From positions 1,710,501 to 1,774,500 of the forward strand of contig NZ_CP096147.1 in assembly GCF_026016445.1 (NCBI RefSeq): a stretch of DNA of 64,000 nt, in the 5' to 3' direction. Positions 36,589-44,767 of this stretch are shown one piece after another. This stretch comes from Cognatishimia activa. Lineage in GTDB: Bacteria; Pseudomonadota; Alphaproteobacteria; Rhodobacterales; Rhodobacteraceae. The notes beneath the pieces are model-generated. The model did no database searches and had not been told where the DNA came from. It saw nothing but the letters and a program-made list of their open reading frames with translations. Made by a program: the position numbers and the translations under genes. Within the stretch, counting starts at the first letter, position 1, and the number at the start of each line of letters is the position of its first letter.

Positions 36589-37245
36589 AAACGAATCCCT
36601 CACCTAGATGTTGTGGAAATGAGGCGGACAATCAGCGAAGAAAAGCCTCACAAAACCGGTAAAGTGTTTCAGTAGTGAAATTTCCACGAGAGTGTTGCTC
36701 AGAATTTGAGCGTTGCATTTCACACCTAATTTGATTGCCATTCATGACCTTCAGGCAGGATCAGATTTCGCATATAATTTAACAGTTGTTCATTTCTCTA
36801 AGCTGTTCTGAAAGCAAAGCAATACAGGCCAATCAGCCCATTTTGATTTTACCTGACCTAGGGTCAGGTTGCGCCATTCCAAAGACACCGGTCGGCATGG
36901 TTAACCAAATATTCCACATTTTCGTGAAGCCTGATTTGGAACACGATTTATTGAGCAGCTCTGGCAAATCACAAGATGTGCCACAGATTAATATAGAAAA
37001 CACAGGATTTTTCGTGTACCCTAGAGGTATAAATATCGACCGAAAAGCCTAATGGCTTCAATGACTTCCCGGAAATCGGGAGCACGATACGGTCGAGCCT
37101 AAAGTGGCGACATCGAGCTAATTCTGAACATTCGCGCGGTCAGCGGTTGCCACATCGTTCGGCAAGTCACGACCTGTTTGCACCGCGCATCTGCATGATC
37201 CCGAGGAGGAATCCGGGCCTTATAGTAACCAGAGGGGAAAATCAC
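36589..37245 (+). promoter_or_regulatory. long non-coding leader/promoter region of prkA
   Basis: A 657-bp AT-richer gap without a convincing gene. It holds a TATAAT at 36773-36778, a perfect inverted repeat ACCTGACC-TAG-GGTCAGGT (36851-36869), a small dyad TCCCG-N5-CGGGA near 37068, and an AGGAGG at 37204-37209 with no start codon at the right distance. A short TTG-started frame (36786-37052) has no recognisable content. Confidence 0.5.
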
Positions 37246-39180
37246 ATGAAGGATATCGTCGAGCTATTTGCGGAACAATATTCCGGCGCGCGCGAGCAGG
37301 AAATGTCACTGCAGGAGTACCTGTTGGGATGCCGCGATGATCCGGGGATGTACGCGAACGTGGCCGAGCGCATGTTGGCGGCCATTGGCGAAGAAGAGCT
37401 TGTTGATACCTCAAAGGATGCCCGACTGGGTCCGATCTTCCAAAACCGAACCATTAAACAATATGCGGCCTTCAAAGACTTCTACGGCATGGAAGACACG
37501 ATCGAACGCATTGTCGGTTACTTCCGCTATGCGGCGCAGGGTTTGGAAGAACGCAAACAAATCCTCTATCTTCTTGGACCTGTGGGCGGTGGCAAATCCT
37601 CTCTTGCTGAACGTCTGAAACGCCTGATCGAAGACCAGCCAGTCTATGTTTTGAAAGCGGGTGACACCCTGTCACCGATCTTTGAAAGCCCGCTAGGCCT
37701 GTTTGATCCTCTGAAGATGGGCGACCTGCTGGCCGATGAATACGGAATCGCACAACACCGGCTGCCGGGTCTGATGTCGCCGTGGGCTGTACGTCGGTTG
37801 GACGAGTTTGGCGGGGACATCTCCAAGTTCTCGGTTGTGAAAATTCACCCGTCCCGTCTGCGCCGCATCTGTGTGGCCAAAGTTGAACCGGGTGATGAAA
37901 ACAATCAGGATATTTCGACGCTGGTTGGTAAGGTTGATATCCGCATGTTGGAGCATTTCAGCCAGGACAACCCTGATGCCTATCGCTTCTCCGGTGGTTT
38001 GAACCGGGCGAGCCAGGGTATTCTGGAATTCGTTGAGATGTTCAAAGCGCCGATCAAGATGCTGCACCCGTTGCTGACAGCGACGCAGGAAGGCAACTAT
38101 ATGGGTACCGAAAGCTTCGGCGCCATTCCGTTCAGCGGTTTAATCCTTGCGCATTCAAATGAGAGCGAATGGCAGCAGTTCAAGAACAACAAAAACAACG
38201 AGGCCTTCATTGACCGCGTGAGCATCGTGAAAGTGCCTTATTGCCTGCGTGTGAGCGACGAAGCGCAAATTTACGACAAGCTGCTACAGAACTCAGAGCT
38301 AAAAGATGCGCCCTGCGCCCCTGAGACACTGAAAATCCTGTCTCGCTTTGCGGTTCTGAGCCGTCTGAAGCCGCATGAGAATTCAAATCTCTACAGCAAA
38401 ATGCGCGTTTATGACGGTGAAAGCCTGAAAGACACTGATCCGAAAGCAAAAACGGTTCAGGAATATCAGGATACCGCCGGTGTTGATGAAGGTATGAACG
38501 GCGTTTCGACACGCTTTGCCTTCAAAGTGCTCTCCAATGTGTTCAACTATGACACGCAAGAGGTCGCTGCTGATCCAGTACATCTAATGTACATCCTAGA
38601 GCAGATGATCAAACGGGAGCAGTTCCCGTCAGAGACCGAAGCGCAGTATCTGGAGTTCATCAAAACAGAACTCGCACCACGCTATGAAGAGTTCATCGGC
38701 AATGAAATCCAGAAGGCCTATCTGGAAAGCTACACCGAATACGGCCAGAACGTCTTTGATCGCTATATCTCTTATGCAGATGCCTGGATTGAAGAACAGG
38801 ATTATAAAGACCCAGACACGGGCCAGCTTTATAACCGTGAAATTCTGGATGCTGAGCTTTCTAAGATCGAAAAGCCAGTTGGTATCGCGAACCCGAAAGA
38901 CTTCCGCAATGAGGTTGTAAAGTTCGCCCTGCGTCACCGGGCCAATACGGGTCAGAACCCACCATGGAACTCGTATGAGAAGCTGCGCGATGTGATTGAA
39001 AAGCACATGTTCAGCCAGGTCGAAGAATTGCTGCCAGTGATCAGCTTTGGCAGCAAGAAGGACAGCGACACGGAAAGCAAGCACATGGAGTTTGTCCAGC
39101 GGATGAAAACCCATGGCTACACAGAGCGGCAGGTCCGTCGCTTGGTTGAATGGTACATGCGTGTGAACAAGGCGGGGTGA
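37246..39180 (+). CDS. prkA: PrkA-type serine protein kinase/AAA+ protein (YeaG)
   Basis: A protein of 644 residues with an N-terminal AAA domain, Walker A in LGPVGGGKSSLAERL, and a C-terminal PrkA domain (from about residue 430). Homologues YeaG and PrkA act in stationary-phase, nitrogen-starvation and sporulation responses; whether they are kinases or AAA proteases is still debated. The ATG at 37246 follows AGAGGGG. It is the first gene of the prkA-yeaH-spoVR unit, with 10 bp to the next gene. Confidence 0.92.
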   Translation: MKDIVELFAEQYSGAREQEMSLQEYLLGCRDDPGMYANVAERMLAAIGEEELVDTSKDARLGPIFQNRTIKQYAAFKDFYGMEDTIERIVGYFRYAAQGLEERKQILYLLGPVGGGKSSLAERLKRLIEDQPVYVLKAGDTLSPIFESPLGLFDPLKMGDLLADEYGIAQHRLPGLMSPWAVRRLDEFGGDISKFSVVKIHPSRLRRICVAKVEPGDENNQDISTLVGKVDIRMLEHFSQDNPDAYRFSGGLNRASQGILEFVEMFKAPIKMLHPLLTATQEGNYMGTESFGAIPFSGLILAHSNESEWQQFKNNKNNEAFIDRVSIVKVPYCLRVSDEAQIYDKLLQNSELKDAPCAPETLKILSRFAVLSRLKPHENSNLYSKMRVYDGESLKDTDPKAKTVQEYQDTAGVDEGMNGVSTRFAFKVLSNVFNYDTQEVAADPVHLMYILEQMIKREQFPSETEAQYLEFIKTELAPRYEEFIGNEIQKAYLESYTEYGQNVFDRYISYADAWIEEQDYKDPDTGQLYNREILDAELSKIEKPVGIANPKDFRNEVVKFALRHRANTGQNPPWNSYEKLRDVIEKHMFSQVEELLPVISFGSKKDSDTESKHMEFVQRMKTHGYTERQVRRLVEWYMRVNKAG

Positions 39181-39190
39181 GCATAAACAG

Positions 39191-40513
39191 ATGCATCATT
39201 TCATCGACAGACGCGCCAACCCAAAGGGTAAGAGCCTCGGAAACCGGCAACGGTTTCTGAGACGTGCGCGGGAAAACATCAAGAAGATGGTCGACAAATC
39301 CGTGCGCGATAAATCCGTGACGGGCGCGGACCAGGGGGATGGCGAACGTGTCACCATCCCGGCGAAGGGCATCAAAGAACCCTTCTTTGCTAGCTCTTCA
39401 AAAGGCGGGTTTCGCCAACATGTCCTGCCTGGCAACAAAGACTTTGTAGTCGGTGACACCATCCCGCGCCCTAAGGGCGGTGCCGGTGGGTCTGGTAAAA
39501 AGGGATCAGAGGATGGCGAAGGCGAAGATGGGTTTTCCTTTACGCTGACGCGGGATGAATATCTTGAGATCCTTTTTGAGGGGCTAGAGCTTCCTGATCT
39601 TGTGAAGAAAAACACTGTGGAGACTGAGACAGTCGGCACGCGGCGCGCTGGCCTGACGACAGCTGGCACACCAAATAACCTCAATCTTGTTCGCACAATG
39701 CGAAATTCGCTTGGGCGCCGGATTGCTCTGCAACGTCCCTCTTCCGCGGCCCTTAAAGCCTTGCAGGACGAATTGGAGAACCTCGAAAGCATCGAAGATG
39801 AGTCCGAGGATCATTCTGCGCGTATTGTAGAGCTGAAAGAAAAGCTCGCAATCATGGATCGTCGTCGCAAACTGGTTGGCTATATTGACCCGATTGATTT
39901 GCGCTATGATACCACAGTACCAGAAAAAATCCGCAACTCGCGCGCCGTTGTTTTCTGTCTTATGGACGTGTCAGGTTCTATGCAGGAGCGCGAAAAAGAC
40001 CTCGCGAAACGGTTCTTTATGCTGCTGCATCTGTTTCTGGAGCGGGCTTATGAGCACACAGAGATTGTGTTCATCCGTCATACGCATCAGGCGCAGGAAG
40101 TCGATGAAGAGACATTCTTTTATGCACGCGAAACCGGTGGCACCATTGTCAGCACCGCGCTTACTAAAATGCGGGAAATCATTGACGAGCGTTATCCGAC
40201 GGATGAATGGAACATCTATGGTGCGCAGGCTTCAGATGGCGAGAATTTCGGCAATGACAGCGTGAAATGCAAAGACCTGCTTTTTGATACGCTGATCCCG
40301 GTTTGCCAGTATTACGCCTACGTTGAAATCGTCGGCGAAAACGATGAAAAGCTCCTGAGCGACCGCGAAGAAGGGGCTGACCTCTGGCAGAACCTGCGCG
40401 AAGTCGACCAGTCTTTCCCACAATTTGAAATGCGTCGCGTCGCAGAGCCGGGTCATATTTATCCGATCTTCCGCGATCTCTTTACCGCCAATAAAAAGGA
40501 GCGCGCTTCATGA
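39191..40513 (+). CDS. YeaH/DUF444 family VWA-like protein
   Basis: A protein of 440 residues. The N-terminal half is basic and flexible (RRARENIKKMVDKSVRDKSV, then PKGGAGGSGKKGSEDG). The C-terminal half is a von Willebrand A-like domain with a MIDAS motif DVSGSMQ and GTIVSTALTKM. It is a constant partner of PrkA and SpoVR and may scaffold their interaction. The stop overlaps the spoVR start by four bases. Confidence 0.9.
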   Translation: MHHFIDRRANPKGKSLGNRQRFLRRARENIKKMVDKSVRDKSVTGADQGDGERVTIPAKGIKEPFFASSSKGGFRQHVLPGNKDFVVGDTIPRPKGGAGGSGKKGSEDGEGEDGFSFTLTRDEYLEILFEGLELPDLVKKNTVETETVGTRRAGLTTAGTPNNLNLVRTMRNSLGRRIALQRPSSAALKALQDELENLESIEDESEDHSARIVELKEKLAIMDRRRKLVGYIDPIDLRYDTTVPEKIRNSRAVVFCLMDVSGSMQEREKDLAKRFFMLLHLFLERAYEHTEIVFIRHTHQAQEVDEETFFYARETGGTIVSTALTKMREIIDERYPTDEWNIYGAQASDGENFGNDSVKCKDLLFDTLIPVCQYYAYVEIVGENDEKLLSDREEGADLWQNLREVDQSFPQFEMRRVAEPGHIYPIFRDLFTANKKERAS

Positions 40514-42033
40514 GCAAACTCTTATTTGATGGTCCGGAATGGACGTTTGAGTTGCTCTCTAAGGCCCATGACGCGATCGAAGAAATTGCAATCGAGGATT
40601 TGGGCTTAGACGTTTATCCAAATCAGATTGAAATCATCAGCTCTGAACAGATGCTGGACGCTTATAGCGCGGTGGGCATGCCACTGATGTATCAGCATTG
40701 GTCTTACGGCAAACGTTTTGCTCGCGATGAAGCGCTTTACCGGACAGGTCGTCAGGGTCTCGCCTATGAGATCGTCATCAATTCCAACCCCTGCATCAGC
40801 TATAATATGGAAGAAAACACCATGGCGATGCAGACCTTGGTGATGGCGCATGCGGCCTTTGGACATAACCATTTCTTCAAAAACAACTACCTCTTCCAGC
40901 AATGGACCGACGCAGCCGGCATTCATGATTACTTAGCCTTTGCGAAAAACTTCGTGGCAAATTGCGAAGAACGCTACGGCGTTGATGCGGTGGAGGAAAT
41001 TCTAGACGCGGCCCATGCCCTGCAAAGCCAGGGGGTCTTCCGCTACGGGCGCCCTCCCCGCCCCAGCAAGGAAGAGCTTCAGGCGATGCAGCGGCAGAGG
41101 GAAGGTTATGAGAGTCAGCAAAGTGTTCTGGAGCTTTGGGCCGATAACATGGGCACTCGGAATGATCCGAGCGCTGCCGAAGATGGGGAGCTTTCAGCCC
41201 GTCGCGGCAAAATGAATCTGCCGCAGGAAAACATCCTCTATTTCCTAGAGAAACACAGCCCGGTTCTGAAAAGCTGGCAGCGAGAGCTGTTGCGGATCGT
41301 GCGCTACATTGCGCAATACATGTACCCGCAAAAGCAGACCAAAGTCATGAACGAAGGCTGCGCGACCTTCACACATTACTACATTATCAATCGCCTGCTG
41401 GAGAAAGGTCTGATCAGCGAAGGCTCTTATATGGAGATGATGCATAGCCACACCAATGTGGTCTTGCAGCCGGAATATGATGATCCACGTTATGGCGGGC
41501 TCAATCCTTACGCGCTTGGTTTTGCGATGATGCAGGACATTCGCCGGATTTGCGAAGATCCCACTGATGAAGATCGCGAGTGGTTCCCTGATATTGCGGG
41601 TAATCCAGACTGGAAATCAGTGATGCGGGATGCCTGGGCGAACTACCGGGATGAGAGCTTTATCCTGCAGTTTCTCTCACCCCGTCTGATGCGCAAATTT
41701 AAGCTCTTCATGCTGTCAGATGACGCCAAGCAACCGAACCTTGTGGTCAGCAATATTCACAACCGACAGGGCTATCGCAATATTCGTTCGGCCCTCGCCC
41801 AGTCTTATGATCTGGCCTATCTGGAACCTGACATTCAGGTCGATGACGCAGATCTCTCTGGCGACCGGGAATTGAAGCTGACTCACGCGGTGCGCAACGG
41901 GATCAATCTTGATCCCGAAAACCGTGATGAGGTTTTAAAACACATTCGCCGTCTCTGGGGCTATGAGGTCAGTCTGACGGCACGCGATAGCGAAAGCGGC
42001 GCAAGGATTTCACATGCAACAACCGCAGCTTAA
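40510..42033 (+). CDS. SpoVR family protein
   Basis: A soluble protein of 507 residues with the SpoVR core: YEIVINSNPCISYNMEENTM, MQTLVMAHAAFGHNHFFKNN, QKQTKVMNEGCATFTHYYI and NPYALGFAMMQDIRRICEDP. The several conserved His and Glu residues (HAAFGHNHF, NEGCATF, HYY) suggest a metal site. The family is needed for spore cortex formation in Bacillus, but it is common in non-sporulating bacteria together with PrkA and YeaH, where its role is not established. Confidence 0.92.
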   Translation: MSKLLFDGPEWTFELLSKAHDAIEEIAIEDLGLDVYPNQIEIISSEQMLDAYSAVGMPLMYQHWSYGKRFARDEALYRTGRQGLAYEIVINSNPCISYNMEENTMAMQTLVMAHAAFGHNHFFKNNYLFQQWTDAAGIHDYLAFAKNFVANCEERYGVDAVEEILDAAHALQSQGVFRYGRPPRPSKEELQAMQRQREGYESQQSVLELWADNMGTRNDPSAAEDGELSARRGKMNLPQENILYFLEKHSPVLKSWQRELLRIVRYIAQYMYPQKQTKVMNEGCATFTHYYIINRLLEKGLISEGSYMEMMHSHTNVVLQPEYDDPRYGGLNPYALGFAMMQDIRRICEDPTDEDREWFPDIAGNPDWKSVMRDAWANYRDESFILQFLSPRLMRKFKLFMLSDDAKQPNLVVSNIHNRQGYRNIRSALAQSYDLAYLEPDIQVDDADLSGDRELKLTHAVRNGINLDPENRDEVLKHIRRLWGYEVSLTARDSESGARISHATTAA

Positions 42034-42054
42034 CCAAAGGAGGCGCGATGGCGG

Positions 42055-44562
42055 CTAGAACGGGATATCAGTTGAAGCAGTTACGAATTTGGCCACGACC
42101 TTTTTTTCACCGGCCTTGTCAAATTCAATTACAAGCTTATCGCCTTCGATTTCCATGATTTCACCATAGCCAAACTTCTGGTGAAACACGCGGTCCCCAA
42201 CAGCATGACTTGAGACCGCTTCGAGGTCGATAATCGTATTTTTGCTTTCCTTCGGTTGGCTCAGCCCCCGTTGCCCTGCCCGATCTTGCATGCGCTTCCA
42301 GCCCGGTGAGTTATAGGTGTTGGCGGATTGCACGCGATCCTGAATGCCGCTGCCAAAATCCCCCGTCGCCCCACCATGACCACCGCCATAAATACCGGGA
42401 GCGGTGAGCACCTCGACATCTTCTTCAGACAGTTCATCAATAAAGCGACTTGGCATTTGTGACTGCCATTGGCCAAAGACGCGCCGGTTGCCCGCAAAAC
42501 TGATCGTACAGACTTCTTCGGCCCGCGTGATACCGACATAAGCAAGCCGCCGCTCTTCTTCTAAGCCCTTGAGCCCGCTTTCATCCATGGAGCGTTGCGA
42601 GGGGAACAGCCCATCTTCCCAACCCGGCAGGAAGACCACCGGGAATTCCAAACCTTTCGCGGCGTGCAGCGTCATAATGGAAATCTTGGCATCCGCATCG
42701 TCGTTTTCATTGTCCATGACAAGACTGACGTGTTCGAGAAAACCTTGCAGGTTGTCGAAATTCGCTAGTTGGCCCACAAGTTCCTTGAGGTTCTCAAGCC
42801 GCCCCGGTGCTTCCGGGGTTTTGTCGTTCTGCCACATCGATGTGTAGCCTGATTCATCGAGGATGATCTCAGCGAGTTCCGTGTGGGGCATCGTTGGAAC
42901 TGTCTCGGAAACTATGCCTTCTTGGAAACCCTCTGTGTCTTCATCGAAGAGTTCGCGGTTGTAACCTATGTCTTCGAAAACTCCGCCATCGGTTTCAATA
43001 ACTTCGTCGTCAACGTCTACTTCGACAACTGGTTCCACTACATGCTGTGCTGCTTTACCAAGCATCGCAACTCGCCAACGATCAATGCTATCGATTAGAA
43101 TTCCTAATTCTTTGGCACCCTTGCCGCCAATTCCTTTAGCTTCCAGCAAAAGACGCGCGCCTTCCACAAGTGAGACGCCGTTTTCACGCGCGGCGGTTTG
43201 GATTTTCTGAACCGCCACATTGCCAAGGCCGCGTTTCGGGGTGTTCACGATCCGCTCAAAGGCAAGATCATCTTCGGGGCTGGTGACCACGCGGAAATAG
43301 GCCATGGCATCGCGGATTTCCATGCGCTCGTAAAAGCGCGGGCCGCCGATGACGCGATATGGAAGGCCAATCGTGAGGAAACGATCTTCAAAAGCGCGCA
43401 TCTGGTGGGAGGCACGGACGAGGATCGCCATATCCTCCAGCCCATAGGGCTTCATACCGCGCGTGCCATTTTGCAGCGCTTCAACCTCTTCGCCGATCCA
43501 GCGCGCTTCTACCTCGCCATCCCAATGGCCAATCAGACGAACCTTTTCGCCTTCTTCCTGTTCGGTCCAAAGCGTTTTGCCGAGACGGTTTTCATTGCCG
43601 GAAATGACCGCAGAGGCCGCCGCCAGAATGTGAGGGGTCGAGCGATAGTTCTGCTCCAGGCGCACGACATATGCGCCGGGGAAGTCCTTTTCAAACTTCA
43701 GAATGTTGCCAACTTCAGCCCCGCGCCAGCCGTAGATCGACTGGTCATCATCGCCAACGCAGCAAATGTTTTTATGCTCTTGAGCCAACAGGCGCAGCCA
43801 AAGGTATTGGGCGACGTTTGTATCCTGGTATTCGTCTACGAGAACGTAGCGGAACCAGCGCTGGTATTGCTGTAGTATGTCAGTGTGGTTCTGGAAGATC
43901 ACCACTACGTGCAACAGCAGGTCACCAAAGTCGACAGCGTTCAGCTCTCGCAGGCGGGTCTGGTATTGCTCATAAAGCTCCCCACCCCGGTTGTTAAAAG
44001 CGCCCGCATCTGCTGCTGGCAGGCGGTCCGGCGTCAGGGCTTTGTTCTTCCAAGCATCAATCAGCGAAGCCAGCTGTCGCGGTGGCCAACGCTTTTCGTC
44101 GATATTGGCGGCTTGTATCAGCTGCTTGAGAAGTCTGATCTGATCGTCTGTGTCCAAAATGGTGAAGTTCGACTTCAGCCCTACCAATTCCGCATGGCGG
44201 CGCAGCAGTTTCACACAGATCGAGTGGAAGGTGCCCAGCCACGGCATGCCTTCAACTGTCTGCCCCAACATGCGACCGACGCGGTCTTTCATCTCGCGTG
44301 CAGCCTTATTGGTGAAGGTCACGGCCAGAATTTCGTTCGGGCGCGCCCGCCCCGTGTTGAGCAGATGTACGATGCGCGAGGTCAGCGCTTTGGTTTTGCC
44401 TGTGCCAGCGCCTGCCAGCATCAAGACCGGCCCATCGAGCTTTTCCACCGCCTCGCGTTGCGCGGGGTTCAGCTCGTCCAGATAGGGTGTCGGCCGCGCG
44501 GCCATGGCGCGGGAAGCAAGGGAAGCGCTCTCAAAGGCGTCGGATTCGTCAAAACTGCTCAT
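42055..44562 (-). CDS. UvrD/PcrA-type ATP-dependent DNA helicase with acidic insertion
   Basis: A superfamily 1A helicase of 835 residues acting in nucleotide excision and mismatch repair. Motifs in order: QREAVEKLDGP, Walker A AGAGTGKT (50-57), VDEYQDTN, GDDDQSIYGWRGA, TLHAAKGLEFPVVFLPGWEDG and YVGITRAEE; a C-terminal Tudor-like domain follows (AVGDRVFHQKFGYGEIMEIEGD). Between about residues 508 and 558 there is an extra stretch very rich in Asp/Glu that I do not expect in this family. The start at 44562 gives the normal N-terminus. A perfect LexA box lies 42 bp upstream. Confidence 0.93.
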   Translation of the reverse strand: MSSFDESDAFESASLASRAMAARPTPYLDELNPAQREAVEKLDGPVLMLAGAGTGKTKALTSRIVHLLNTGRARPNEILAVTFTNKAAREMKDRVGRMLGQTVEGMPWLGTFHSICVKLLRRHAELVGLKSNFTILDTDDQIRLLKQLIQAANIDEKRWPPRQLASLIDAWKNKALTPDRLPAADAGAFNNRGGELYEQYQTRLRELNAVDFGDLLLHVVVIFQNHTDILQQYQRWFRYVLVDEYQDTNVAQYLWLRLLAQEHKNICCVGDDDQSIYGWRGAEVGNILKFEKDFPGAYVVRLEQNYRSTPHILAAASAVISGNENRLGKTLWTEQEEGEKVRLIGHWDGEVEARWIGEEVEALQNGTRGMKPYGLEDMAILVRASHQMRAFEDRFLTIGLPYRVIGGPRFYERMEIRDAMAYFRVVTSPEDDLAFERIVNTPKRGLGNVAVQKIQTAARENGVSLVEGARLLLEAKGIGGKGAKELGILIDSIDRWRVAMLGKAAQHVVEPVVEVDVDDEVIETDGGVFEDIGYNRELFDEDTEGFQEGIVSETVPTMPHTELAEIILDESGYTSMWQNDKTPEAPGRLENLKELVGQLANFDNLQGFLEHVSLVMDNENDDADAKISIMTLHAAKGLEFPVVFLPGWEDGLFPSQRSMDESGLKGLEEERRLAYVGITRAEEVCTISFAGNRRVFGQWQSQMPSRFIDELSEEDVEVLTAPGIYGGGHGGATGDFGSGIQDRVQSANTYNSPGWKRMQDRAGQRGLSQPKESKNTIIDLEAVSSHAVGDRVFHQKFGYGEIMEIEGDKLVIEFDKAGEKKVVAKFVTASTDIPF

Positions 44563-44603
44563 GGCGCACAGGGTATCGCGGCTGTCGCGCGAAGGGAAGT
44601 CAC

Positions 44604-44618
44604 GTTCTCCTATTGTTC
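44604..44618 (-). promoter_or_regulatory. LexA (SOS) box upstream of the UvrD-type helicase
   Basis: GTTC-TCCTATT-GTTC, an exact match to the alphaproteobacterial LexA consensus GTTC-N7-GTTC. It lies 42 bp from the helicase start in the divergent promoter region. The box itself reads GTTC-N7-GTTC on the plus strand (GAAC-N7-GAAC on the minus strand); LexA binding is not orientation-dependent in a simple way. Confidence 0.7.
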
Positions 44619-44767
44619 CTCGCCCGTTTTTTAAGATTGTCAGGCGAGAGTTAACCAGTGTTTGACGCAATTCTCTTCAAATTGAAAGAAAGTCCCTGCG
44701 CCCCATTAACGGTTTCAACAGGGTCAATCGTGTTGAGTGCTCTGGGGCGTTTATGGGAGTTGATGGA

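Noticed and set aside
36786..37052. Possible 88-residue protein upstream of prkA
   Set aside because: TTG start without a ribosome-binding site, no recognisable motif, and located in AT-rich leader DNA.
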